DNA of 64,000 nt. Origin: Trissonchulus latispiculum. Taxonomy: Eukaryota; Nematoda; Enoplea; Enoplida; Ironidae. This document shows, piece after piece, positions 48,155 through 59,608 of the stretch. The notes under the pieces were generated by a model. That model was not told the DNA's origin, made no database searches, and saw only the letters and a list, made by a program, of their open reading frames with translations. The stretch covers positions 87,077-151,076 of the forward strand of contig JASAND010028644.1 in the NCBI GenBank assembly GCA_030248195.1. The letters are read 5' to 3'. The translations under genes and the position numbers were made by a program. The first letter of the stretch is position 1. The number at the start of each line of letters is the position of its first letter.

Positions 48155-50864
48155 CAGTACCGCTCAGAATTAAGTGGGGTTGAAGCCGGCATCAGCTTCC
48201 AATGAGTCCAGAAAAGCTTCATGAAGCTGATGCTGATGCCGGCTTCACTCTTTTCTTACTAAACAAAAGTAGCTATCTTAGAAGCTGATAAGTTGCTTGT
48301 CTGTCACTTATCCTTTATACAATTTGGCCAGCACGCTGCCCTTGATTTTGAACTAGGTTTTATTCACTGACTACTGACTAAACATCAATTTTGTTCGTAA
48401 CAGCGTGCTATAAAACATAAATGAAATAAATAAGGCTATGGATGGACGAAGCGTCGGTCTTCTATAACGATTAGACATGAATGTCATTACAACACTTAGT
48501 TTTTTGCAATTCTTTTATCAAAGATTGATGACGAATGGAACCAGAGTCTTGGTTTAAGCATGAATGTTTAGTTGCTGTCCGCACAATTTTAACAAATTAG
48601 TATAAAAGATCCACTGTTGTCTACACTTATAAAATGTTAATAATTTGTCTATTGATTAATGCTTATTATTTTAATGCTTATCTATGTCTAAATTTCAAAA
48701 ATTTGCCTAAAGTTTAGATTTTCTGTACTGCGTTTAAGTTTGCGGTCAGAGCTTGAAACTTTACATAACAGTTTAAGCCAAGGCAAACATTGCCAAAACT
48801 AGCAAGCCAATAATGTTGCAAACTTTTTCAAGCTTTATACTGTTATAAATATGTCAGTTGCTTTCTCAAAAAACTTTCAAAAATCCGCCTTCGCATTTTT
48901 TGGTGCTTATTTATAATTCACTTTATCTTTTCGAGGGTGACTTGGCATAAGTATAATGTCTAAAAATTACTTGTTAATTAAGAATTGGATTATTTTCTAA
49001 GAATGCCAAATTATACATGGCCCAATCTGTTATTTTTCATACATCTTTTTGAGCAATGTAATATAAATAAATATAAACTTATTTAATCAACGATCCCCTC
49101 TGAGAATTGATACCCAGTTTCGTGGGGTTTTCGAATTGTTGTATACATAAAATAAATGCGCCCGCCTAGTTTTTCCTATGTCGCTTTAGCTGCATAGTTT
49201 TAAATGATTGGTAAAGTAGTAAGATGATGTTTGCGCGCTCTACAGTCTGTGCTCTTGAAATTGTGTGGACTTTTTGCTGGTATATTTTACAGCGGCGTAA
49301 TGCATCAATTTCATTTTCAAAAATTGCTGGGTAAGTATACTATTGTTACATTTTTAGTAACCTATTATAGCAACAGTTCTCTTGTGTTACTATAAGCAGG
49401 GCGGGATGGGCTATTTGCTGAAAATACAGATGTGGAATTGCACAAATCTTTATTTGGAAATGTACTTAGTCTCAGGCAGACAATGGGCGAGTCGAGAGCT
49501 CTAACCTCGGAAATATCGTCTCTCTTGGAGTGTATTCAATATTTAATTTGCTTACAGAGGTTAGCGAAATTCAGTTCATTTTATGTTTATTGAGATCCTC
49601 CCGCAAAGTTATGACTAATTAATTAATGATTCAACTACAGAAGTTAGTTTTGAGTTTCGAGTCCCGCCGGGTGCCCAATTTTTTCGGGCGCCTGGTGGTG
49701 TGCAACGTTCTTTCTTCTTTAATTGGTATGAGTGAAGAAAAAAGGTATTGATTGATATTCTGCAGTCTAATTAGCTGATAACTTGACACAGTCATTCAAA
49801 CGGAAACTGGTGGCTGATTGCAATTGGACGAGTTCCATTTTGATGCACTATTAATTTGTAATGTTGCAAAATTAAAATGGCAGCTCAGTAACATTCATCA
49901 AAGTTAGTTTTAAGAAAAGTTGGAGGGTGTTTAAAAACGTCAGGAAAATCGTTCAACAACTTGTCGAATGGACTGGCAATTGTTTAAAGAAATTGTGTTT
50001 AATCGCTAATCGACTGAAAAGGTTAGACTGACACACGTACCGGTATTCAATTCAGCACACTGTCTAATATTTTTGCTGTTTTCGGTCTTTTGTTTGTTTC
50101 AGGTTTCCAGCAGCGAAAAGTTTAGTTGGTCAAATCAACTGATTCTAGCTGCCGGCGCAGCTGATAAATGTCCAGCCTAACTTAATCCATATGTTGCCTG
50201 CATCCCCTTTCTTCGTTTCCTGAAACAGACCCCTTGAACAAATCTCTGCCAAAGCCCGTCCTACGCCCGCTACGTCCCATGTCATAGGAAATATCACTTG
50301 GCAATTAAACGAAGAAATATAAATATCAATGTTCAATCAAATAAAATAATGTCCGTGCTTTCATTATTCTGTATTTCTGCAATTACTTGTGTTTGTTGTA
50401 ATCTGTCTCAACCGTATAGCCTCTGAAAGCTACCCAACAATCTAAGATTGCTCTTTACATCAGTGGATAAGTACATCTTGAATATATAATTCTTCATAAA
50501 ACCATGCCAAACCGAAGCATAGGCCCTGTGAAATGCTTACACTATGAAGTATACAAAATATGTATGTAAAATATAAAGGCAAGCCAATATAAGCATATTT
50601 GTTGTAATGACAGGCACGCCTGTACAGTCATTGATGTTTAGTCAGTAGTCAGTGAATAAAACCTAGTTCAAAATCAAGGGCAGCGTGCTGGCCAAATTGT
50701 ATAAAGGATAAGTGACAGACAAGCAACTTATCAGCTTCTAAGATAGCTACTTTTGTTTAGTAAGAAAAGAGTGAAGCCGGCATCAGCATCAGCTTCATGA
50801 AGCTTTTCTGGACTCATTGGAAGCTGATGCCGGCTTCAACCCCACTTAATTCTGAGCGGTACTG
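48155..50864. mobile_element. Tc1-like element, 234-bp TIRs, no transposase
   Basis: Arms 48155-48388 and 50631-50864 are equal in length and essentially identical when inverted. They start CAGTACCGCTCAGAATTAAG and are flanked by TA, as in Tc1/mariner elements. The 2.24-kb interior has no long ORF on either strand. A second TACAGTCA word at 50623 lies just inside the right arm, which may mark an inner repeat as in IR/DR-type elements. Confidence 0.85.
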
Positions 50865-50869
50865 TACCT

Positions 50870-51539
50870 ACATATATCCTATACGTAATTAATTAGATAC
50901 TTAAGCTTATATTATTACCACAGTTTTATATAACTTGCTTTGTAAACCTGATTCATGTTTTATGTATGCATGCGTGGGTTTCAATTTGTCGTGAAGAACT
51001 CAAAAGTTTGTTTCCTGTTTTGACTTGACTGAACATCAGTAGATCCTTGCAAACTAATCAGTCAATAAACTAATTTCGTAGTTACTACGTTTTTAGGTAG
51101 AACCATAAACCTTATTTGATATTTTTTGCAAATAACTTAATATAGTTATGGTGCTCTATGAAACCAACAAGATGCTGCCGCCTCTCGCAGACCGTTTATA
51201 AAATGTACCTTTCTAAATTTTTAATTGTAACCCTCAAGAAGGCACCAGCAGTCGTTTATTCCTATTTATGTCCTATATATGTTGTCCAAAATTACGTGTA
51301 TTAATTGGGTCATTTTCTGGAGGTGGCTTGGAAGGGACGAAGGGTCTCTCTCTCTTGCAAAATGCAAACCATAAAATCACAAACTACTGAAGTGCAGTTT
51401 GAGGAAATTTTGTGACCAGCAGGCGTCTGATTTGGACCGCTACTGGTTTGTTATGCTAATATCTATATGGATTGTTAGCTTTGTATTATGCTCTTACGTT
51501 TTGTATGTACTTAATTAATGTTGCAGGTAGATAGATTAG
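50870..51539. other. AT-rich region upstream of ethanolamine kinase
   Basis: No gene or element seen. A splice-acceptor-like TTGCAG ends at 51526, 13 nt before the ethanolamine kinase ATG, so the real transcript start or trans-splice point is undetermined. Confidence 0.4.
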
Positions 51540-54500
51540 ATGTTTCATGTTGACTTGGAATTTCCTCTGTCAGATGATGAAGTCTGCAAGAAGCTGGCCC
51601 TACAAATTATTCCCAAGATCAAATGCAAATGGGAGGAGCCGATACACTTTCAGGTTTACTATATACTCCAGTCCTGATGTTTTTGTAATCAACTTTTGCT
51701 TATCGAAAACAGTTTGCATTGCCTCTCCTTCACGGATTCATTTCATAGAGGTTGTCAATAGAGACCTTCACTCAGGCCCGCAGGCCCGGCCCGGCCCGGC
51801 CCGCCCGGCCCGCGGGCCGGGCCGGGCCGGGCCGAACGCAGAACGGGCCGGGCCGGGCCGGGCCGAGGGAGGAAAAAATTGGGTGCGGGCCGGGCCGGGC
51901 CGGGCCGAGTGCTGGAGCGGGCCGGGCTTCGGGCCGGGCCTATTCTTTTCAGTTATACACAAAGTGTTGTCTGATTTGTACGAGTTTCATTTCCCAATTT
52001 TTGGAACTTTTTCTGGAAATTTTAGTAGATTCCAAAATGAATTTAGTACCTCTTTGGCTATTTATTTCGATCTAATTATTTTTATTTAGTTCTTCAAGCT
52101 GTTTTTAGCTCTTCCCTATGTACAGGTACGTAGCTTACTTGTGCGTGTAAATTTTTTAATCTTTATATATCTTTTGCTCATCCATTAAGATTTGAAATAT
52201 AATGTTTATTTTTAATATTTGACAAGAGTTCTCTTGATATGTAGTTTGTGCCTTGCTGACTTGCATCAACGAAATTGAGGAGCCATTAATTCTCTGAACA
52301 GAAAGAGCTGAAGCGTTGACTGTGCAGTAAATAAATATATACCTACTGGGAAAGTGACTAAAAATATTCTCTGCCATGACAAATAATTTTTTGAAATTTT
52401 GAACAATGTTTCTGGCAAATGCAAAAATTTAGCAAAAACGGGCTCGGGCCGGGCCGGGCTTGACTTTTTAGCTTACGGGCCGGGCCGGGCCGGGCCTGAC
52501 TTGGAGCGGGCCGGGCCGGGCCGGGCCGAGGTTGAAAATTTTTTGAACGGGCCGGGCCGGGCCGGGCCGAGCAGAATTTTTTACGGGCCGGGCCGGGCCG
52601 GGCCTGAAAATTTAGGCCCGTGAAGGTCTCTAGTTGTCAAGTACCGTTCTCATTCAGATGTGAGCTAATATCGTGATATCCATAATTTCAGTTTGGATCT
52701 GTCTTGAAAAAATGAATTTTGTAATGTTGTATATAGTAGACATTATTGTGCTACGTATATCTAATTTTTAGGAATTAAAAATTTTGCGTACGTACCTTTG
52801 GTTTTACAAAGAACGTTACTCTTGTAGCAGGACATTAAAGCTGAAAGTACGCCGTATTGCTGTCTTGTTGCTCAAGTGTATAGCCGAGTTAGCTACTCAA
52901 GGGACCGGCACTCGAACTGCAAAGATCCTTTGTCTCTGAATAATCATTGAAACATTGAATGATTCATGTTGTTTAGTTTCTTGTTTGTGCTTTTTAGTTT
53001 CTCACCGAAGGCATAACCAACAAGATATTGAGTTGCTGGACTAGAGATGATAAGAATACTAGGATTTTATTTTGCATCTTTGGGCAGGGAACAGATCTTA
53101 TTATAAACAGGTCGGAACAACTTTATGATAAAATCAATCCAATGCAGCCGCAGCCGCCAGGTGCCGGCATACAGTAGCTTGTTAGTCCAGACCACACACA
53201 GTGACAGAGCACGTTTTGACTGATTTTAAGCCTGCGAATAGTAATCCTAAAGGAGACTTTGCCTTGATTGCGGTCGGATAATCGCAACCTCGCCCACGGC
53301 AGACCCTGAGCATAGCTTTTAGATTTTCTATGGGCCTATTTCTTTAAAGATTAAAATGGTCGGATTAAACGGATTGAAAATCAGCCGGATTAAAATTTTA
53401 ACTGCTATTTCTTTAATGCAGGATTAAACGGATTAAACGAATTAAAATTAACTCGTTTAATCCGACCATTTTTAATCCGCGGATTAAACGAGTTGATTTT
53501 AATCCGTTTAATCCGCCATTAAAGAAACAGCGATTGAAAATTTTAATCCGCCAACTTTTAATCCGTTTAATCCGGGTAGTTGCACGGGGATTAAAAACTA
53601 GTTGAAAATACAGGCGGTGGATTAAGCGGATTAAATTAATCTTTAAAGAAACAGCGATTAAGCAGGTCGGATTAAAATTAACTCGTTGAGTTTTTTAATC
53701 CGAAGTGTGAATAAAGAAACAGGATTAGATTAAAATTTTAATCCTACGTGCATTAAAGAAATAGGATTAAATTTAATCCGTTTAACTCGTTTAACTCGCT
53801 GGATTAAATTTTAATTCGTTTAATCCTAGGTGCTATTTCTTTAATGCGGATTAATTTTAATCTAATCCGTTTAATCTTTAAAGAAATAGGGCCTATGTCT
53901 GTATTAATCTTTGCTATAAGGTTCTTATGTACTTGTTTTTGGTTTATCTGAATTTAGACTCATTATTCATTTTCTCGAAGAAAATAAAACAAGCATAGCG
54001 ACCCGTTTTCTCACTGAGGTCGCATAAGCTTGTGGTGTATAACATCTAGAGGCAGATAGATTTTGAATTCTGATTTTAGAAACGAAATGATCGCGAATTG
54101 GCAGTTGCTTTACAAAGCTGGCTGTGCAGCAGAACTATACTGTACATTCCAAAACGGAGTGGCTTATGAATATGTGCCTGGTGTAACCCTTGAAGTGGAT
54201 ACAGTCAGGGATCCTCATATCTCCAAGTTTGTTCAATTAAGTTTCGAACTGTCCTATAGTTTTGTAAAACATTTTCATTGGAAAAATGTTGCCTTCTTCA
54301 TGCTACACAGTTCTTATTGCTGAAAGCTTTGTGCTAATCTGCCATACATTATAAATTACAAGAGCTAAAAAAGAATTTAGCAGTGAAATGTGGTCAAATG
54401 TATATTGAACCTTAGAATATACGTATAATAGTCATTAATAGAATTTTTCCAAAGCTTTAATCATAAGTTGTCTTGGACACCTGTTTTAGTTAGCGCGTAT

Positions 54501-57315
54501 TACCTGAGAGAGTTTACTGTTCCACTTTATAGACTGATTGCAAAAGAATTGGCCAAAATGCACGCTATGCGAATTGATTGCTTGCCCGATGGCGAAGCAG
54601 CGCCGCAACCGATTCTGTTCACCAAACTGCCAAGATTTATACAAAACCTTCCGGAAAAGCTTAAAGATGCCAAATTAAATGCTAGGTTTCCTACTTTTAT
54701 TTATTTCCTAAATGCTTGTTTATTTTTGTTTTTATTAATCTAATTATTCTTACTTACGAAAGCCTCCCTCGTGTATATACGTCTGAACAAATGCTGCAAC
54801 AAATTCAGCCAGCATGCGTAGTTCAGGTTCTAACGCATTCTGACTATTTTTTTGCCTCATTTCGATGTGATGTTCTAGGATTTAGCTATCCTTTTCTTTC
54901 CAATGTCGATTTAAGTTTCTTTTTGATTCTGTTTAGATACCAGAAAGAGTTCCCATCCAAGGCTCAGATTGAACAGGAATACTCAGAGCTTGTGCGTGTC
55001 ATTAAAAGCACCATGCCGTATCAGTACATTGTGTTTGCTCACAACGATCTGCTTATCAAGAACATCATCTACAATAAGGATAAAGGTTCTGCTTGTTTAG
55101 TGTGGTAATGATGTCTAGGGTAGGGTCGTGCATGGGTAAAATGTAGGTTTGTGCTTTCCTAAATGTTTCCTGTTAGGAATTCAGACAACTTGTATGCATA
55201 TCCTGAGTTCCTAACTTATGGCGAATGAAGTGTTGGGATTGGGAAACAAACCCTTTCCTGAAGGCCAAAATAGTCTGAGTTTTGCACAGTTTGCTATTTT
55301 TCACAAAGAACTGGGGAAACCCATTTTGGAGTGTGCAAACTTTCTCCATTAGATTGTTTTGGGAACACTTTCTCAGTTGCACCAACGTGCACAAAATGCA
55401 ATGTGTAAATGCTGTCAGTTTTGTTTAGTAAGAAGCAAATTGTTTTCCAGAATATACGATGAAACATGTCGTAATATTTCAATTTTTAATGGCGTGTTGG
55501 TGAAAAGCAGTTTGTGGTTTCAGTTTAAAAAATTATTAATTTAAGCTTTAACAATTATTTATTCTAGACTCCATCCGATTTATCGATTATGAATATGCTG
55601 GATATAATTGCGCAGCTTTTGATGTCGGCAATCATTTCAACGAATATGCAGGTAAGTGTTTGCGATTGACAAAACATGCTCTTCTCTCTCCATACTGCTA
55701 ATTCAATTTTATTCGTTCTATTCTCGGTGCTGATTCCATTTTTCTGCCTTCCATTCATGCTCTCGGTGAACTGATTTCACGCAAACTGGCTTCCAGAGTT
55801 GTTGGTTGGACACACTTCGTTACGAAGCTGAAGCTTCTGGAGTCATCATTCAGACCTCATACTAACGAAAACACTTTTGCTTTGTTGTGCTCTGCTGTGT
55901 ATATTTATATTGTATATTATTTATATACATACACTGTATATATATATATATATGTATGTATATATATATATGTATTTATATATATATATATACAAAAAGT
56001 AGTTTTTAGTGTCGCATACATGTTGGTTGTTACATCTTTTCTATTTCCTTCTGTTTTTAGGCGTAGAAAATATTGACTTTTCTTTATTTCCTGATGAAGA
56101 GTATCGGAAGAATTGGGTCCGATACTATTTAGAAGAATACAATAGCTTCAAGGGAAGGCCATTACCTGATGAAGCTTATGTAGACCAGTTTTCGAAAGTT
56201 GTCAACAAATTTGCTGCTGTAAGTAGTTTATGACTTCGTATTACAGCTATGGCATTTTTTAGGGTTTCGAATGTGGGGGCTCGTCTCCCCCCTAGGGAGG
56301 GGGAAGTGGGGGCTTCCGAAAAGTAGGGGGCGAACTCAAGCTATAAATTTACCTAAGTTTAAGGTAATAACCCAAAAAATCGCGACACTTTTGGGCGACC
56401 CCCAAAAAGCGGGTGGGGAGTGGGGACTTGCCGAAAAATGGCGGAGGTGGAAGTGGGAGGGCTTCGAAAAGTGGAAGGGGGAACCGAAAAGTGGGTGGCC
56501 CCCCACCCACCCCCACTAAAAATGCCAGCTGCTTGTAGTGGGACGACTTTTAAAATTACCACATTTTCTTATGAATGGTTTCCCCCTTCGCTTGTTCTAG
56601 CCGATTCGATTGATTAGAGACAATTACAATTGTTAACCTCAACAATCTTGAGAGAGGATTTGCAATTATTATTATTATGTTACTTTACAGCATAAGTGCA
56701 TATATGTTTTAAATCTGTTCACATACCTAATGATTATTGTTTTAGATAGGTCATTTCTTTTGGGCAACCTGGTCCATTATTCAGGCCGATAATTCCCTCA
56801 TAGATTTCGATTTTCTAGGGTAAGAGTGTGTGTTTACTCGTCTCCGTTGCACTGATGTTTTGAGAGTTGCAGCGTGCTAAACTATGCTGGATGCATTACG
56901 CGCCTTCTCCACAGAAAATTAGTCGGCGGTTCGAAACAATTTCAGCTTCATTTTCAGTTTCTGTCGGCGACGCAAAATAATAATTTTACTTTCTGTTTTA
57001 ATTTCAGTTCACTCAGTTCTTGGTTCGTTCATTTCAGTCCATGGTATTCAAATTCCCCAAAAAGCAAAGTTAACAGAATCGCCGATTAAAACCTTCAACA
57101 AATCTTCACGTTTTGAGGAAAGGCTGAAACTAGGTTCAGTCCTAGCTCGTTTGTCAGTCGACGTCGACGTCATATTTTCAGTTTCAGTATGTAGTATTTT
57201 ATTTAGGGTGTTGGTATTGTCTACATTCTAGTATTCTGTCAATTTTAGGTATGGAATCAGCAGAATCAGAGAATATTTTCGATTAAAGACGCAGTATCTG
57301 AATGAAGCATTGTAA
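51540..57315 (+). CDS. ETNK: Ethanolamine kinase, nine exons
   Basis: Exons: 51540-51653, 52998-53110, 54080-54226, 54533-54685, 54937-55085, 55568-55651, 56061-56218, 56746-56819, 57249-57315. All phases match and the protein is 352 aa. It phosphorylates ethanolamine with ATP, the first step of the CDP-ethanolamine route to phosphatidylethanolamine, in the cytosol. Visible motifs: FLTEGITNKI (start of the kinase N-lobe), AAELYCTFQNGVAYEY, the Brenner motif HNDLLIKNIIYN (211-222, catalytic Asp213) and the metal-binding FIDYEYAGYN (230-239, Asp232) followed by DVGNHFNEYA. SHFFWG-like IGHFFWATW and the C-terminal FDFLGYGISR also match ethanolamine rather than choline kinases. An in-frame TAG lies just before the ATG, and a TTGCAG acceptor ends 13 nt upstream. 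Intron 1 carries a GC-rich hAT-like element, and intron 2 an element made of GGATTAAA palindromes. Confidence 0.92.
51759..52632. mobile_element. hAT-like element, TSD GTTGTCAA, GGGCCGGGCC arrays
   Basis: Ends TAGAGACCTTCAC and GTGAAGGTCTCTA; exact 8-bp duplication GTTGTCAA at 51751-51758 and 52633-52640. Arrays of GGGCCGGGCC fill 51775-51945 and 52440-52620 around an AT-rich core. It inserted into ethanolamine kinase intron 1; the proline/glycine/arginine-rich frames through it are by-products of the array. Confidence 0.92.
53332..53893. mobile_element. Element built from GGATTAAAATTTTAATCC palindromes
   Basis: Ends GGGCCTATTTCTTTAAAG and, inverted, GGCCCTATTTCTTTAAAG; TAT on both sides (53329-53331 and 53894-53896). 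The interior is a dense run of GGATTAAA, CGGATTAAACGG and TTTAATCC words. The termini and 3-bp duplication recall PIF/Harbinger elements. It lies in ethanolamine kinase intron 2. Confidence 0.78.
55935..55995. repeat. TA-rich microsatellite
   Basis: TATATA runs broken by TATGTATG, in ethanolamine kinase intron 6. Confidence 0.9.
56260..56525. repeat. G-run repeat in ethanolamine kinase intron 7
   Basis: GGAAGTGGGGGCTTCCGAAAA and relatives (GGCTTCGAAAAGTGG, CCGAAAAGTGG) repeat several times. It resembles 34440-34860. (The first word is GGAAGTGGGGGC then TTCCGAAAA.). Confidence 0.5.
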
Positions 57316-57464
57316 AATCATAGTCAATAGTCAAATGTATAAACGCTTGATGATTTATTTATATGCTCAATAAAATAAATTATGTGCTACGTTACGTCTA
57401 TGATTCGTTCTATTGGAAAACGTGTAGCTATAATTGTTTTCTCAACAAAGCAGGTGCACTGTTC

Positions 57465-58104
57465 CAGCCGAGCCGTGTAGGGGCTGGGATCCGGGCCCGG
57501 TGAAAATAATTGGCTCGGGTCCGGGTCCGCTTTAGCCTTGGGTCGATCACCGGGTTTTCCAAAAAAAAGATTTCTTTCTGAACCGCTATTGGTTATAGTA
57601 TTATTTTTTATTACAATAGCGTCAATTTAAAGTTCCATACAAGTTCCAATATACTTCCATGCTTTCTCCTACCGCACGCACTATCAAGTAGTGTTGTTCA
57701 CCGGCCCAATTTTTCGTGGGCCGGCCGGCCCAGCTCGCGACGCCGGCCGGCCGATGGCCGCCGGCCCAGAACCGGTCGGCCGGCCGGCGGCGGCCGGCCC
57801 AACAACGGCCGGCCGGCTGGCCGGTGCCACTTTTCGCAGGCTATCCAAAATACAAATAAAAATTAAGATTTTTGATAGTTTTCAAGGCAGATTTTAGCAG
57901 GTTTAAGGCGATAAGCTGCAGAAATTGTCACTGGCCGGTCGGCCGCCTCGCATTTGACCGGCCGGCTTGCCACCGGCCGGCCGGCCGACCGGCCTGTGTC
58001 TGACCGACCGGCCCCCTCTGGACCTGGCCCGGCCGCCGGCCAGCCGATCTAGACAGGGCCGGTGCACAACACTACTATCAAGCAGTTTTCTTGCTGCACT
58101 TTAA
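57465..58104. mobile_element. Truncated relative of the 35278 hAT-like family, interrupted
   Basis: GAGCCGTGTAGGGGCTGGGA, CGGGCCCGGTGAAAA, TTTCTTTCTGAA, AGTATTATTTTT, CGCACGCACTATC and GCACTTTAA follow the same order as 35290-35600. The copy is split by the 386-bp element at 57689-58074. It ends at TTAA, where the next element begins. Confidence 0.65.
57689..58074. mobile_element. hAT-like element, TSD CTATCAAG, GGCCGGCC arrays
   Basis: Ends TAGTGTTGTTCACCGGCCC and GGGCCGGTGCACAACACTA; exact 8-bp duplication CTATCAAG at 57681-57688 and 58075-58082. GGCCGGCCGG arrays flank a short AT core. Confidence 0.92.
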
Positions 58105-59417
58105 CACGTTCACGGCAATTCAAAAATTAGTTGCCTAAACCAGGGCGCATTTCCTTATTTTTGCTTAATCTTAATCTAGAGAGGTTAAGTAAGTATTACA
58201 ATGTGCTTATAATTGCATCAATAAAATAGTGTGGGACACCGTGTGACCCTCAATGTGCACAGTGAAACAAAGAACAAACGTGTCAAATTTTAAGCCGATT
58301 AATTAAATTTTTAGTTCACAGTATCTGTTTAAAGTTCATCCTGGTAGTGGTACTACCACCTATGTGTTCTACGGCGCGTTTGGGGGGGGCACACCGTGTC
58401 CCACACTTCTCCTAAAAGTTTCCTCTTTCAAAACTTGTTATCGTAATCGTTACAGTTTCAATATCGAACAAAAGTAAGAAGATGACAGCAAAGATGTACA
58501 AAAATGTATCTGAGGAGTCTGAGTATTATTGAGTAGACAAGTTTATGATAGTTGTGCACTCTGGATGGCGGAAAAACTATTTGGAATCTTGGGATGACGC
58601 TGGCTTGCCTCCGGTTTAGGCTGACAAGCTGGAAACACGGCGGTAAAGAACGAATATGGTGATCCACTGGAGCGAAGTTGGTCTTGAGTTCAGCTGGTAC
58701 TTTCAGAATGCTGGTCGGGTGTGCAAGGTTTCAACAACTTTTGGATAGCACAGCGTTAGCAGAGTAACTAACTCAACGGTTCAAAAAAGGCACTGTTTCG
58801 ACAAAGTCGGGGAAATCAAAAACAGACACTACAAAACTAAACAGTAAGCTGTAGGCGCCAAGTTGAAGTAACGGAAGCAGAAACGATGTTATTGCTAAGA
58901 AATATATACGAAGATAAGTGGAATTTTTATCACCGCCTGTAGTTCATGATCATGGCCACGATTCATCCCAAACGATCATATATACCGTTACCGTTACCCA
59001 TAGGCTGTGATAGGGAAAATGTTTATAAGAATGATTGTCGATGGCCGCAAGTTTGCTAAAATAGACAGCAAGTGTTAATAACTTATCACAGAAAACTTTC
59101 ATGCCGCCAGAAGTGCATTTTAGAAAAGACATAAGTGCCTGAATATTGCCAATATCTGACAGGTAGCCTGCATCTGCTGTCTAAACAATACGGACTTGTT
59201 GTCGTGTTTTTCGAAAAATTTAGTATCCTTTCTTACATCTAGTATCCTTACATCTAGTATCTAGTATCTTACATTTAGTATCCTTTTTCTACATTAAAAA
59301 GCACTTCCCTGAACGCATTTTGTTTATTTATGTGTCAATGATTGACGCGGTGTGCCCATATGCGTATTAGGGAAACCCATTGTGGGGCACACCGTGCCCC
59401 ACAATGCCGTGAACGTG
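58105..59417. mobile_element. TTAA-type element with GGGCACACCGTG-type palindromes
   Basis: TIR CACGTTCACGGCA and TGCCGTGAACGTG; TTAA at 58101-58104 and TAAAG after the right end, where one T appears lost. GTGGGACACCGTGTGACC (58231), GGGCACACCGTGTCCCAC (58387), GCGGTGTGCCC (59348) and GGGGCACACCGTGCCCCAC (59383) form the element's own palindrome set near both ends. No transposase ORF. Confidence 0.78.
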
Positions 59418-59419
59418 TA

Positions 59420-59600
59420 AAGCCGAGGTCGCGGGATCCTACGGGACGGGATGAGACGACAACTTTCGTCCCGCGGGATAAAAATATTCAATTTTCTCGA
59501 AAATTTATTTTTCAGAAAACCTCAGAACATTTTTCAAAACATACAGCCACAGCTCAAATTATTTTATATGTAAATTTAATTTTAGTTTCATGCTATACAA
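59420..59600. repeat. Fragment with CGGGATCC / CGTCCCGCGGGAT words
   Basis: Short GC-rich block (59430-59480) followed by AT-rich DNA, possibly one end of another element. No partner end found. Confidence 0.3.
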
Positions 59601-59608
59601 TTAGTTTA

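Noticed and set aside
49224..49560. Two exon-like stretches with a GTAAGT donor inside the Tc1-like element
   Set aside because: The phase of the first (two bases left over) does not fit the open frame of the second; no recognisable protein.
51547..52089. 180-aa frame rich in Gly, Arg, Pro and Ala, and similar frames at 52399 and 57691
   Set aside because: They run through GGCC arrays of hAT-like elements and cross the element boundary; only 51540-51653 is a real exon, in another frame.
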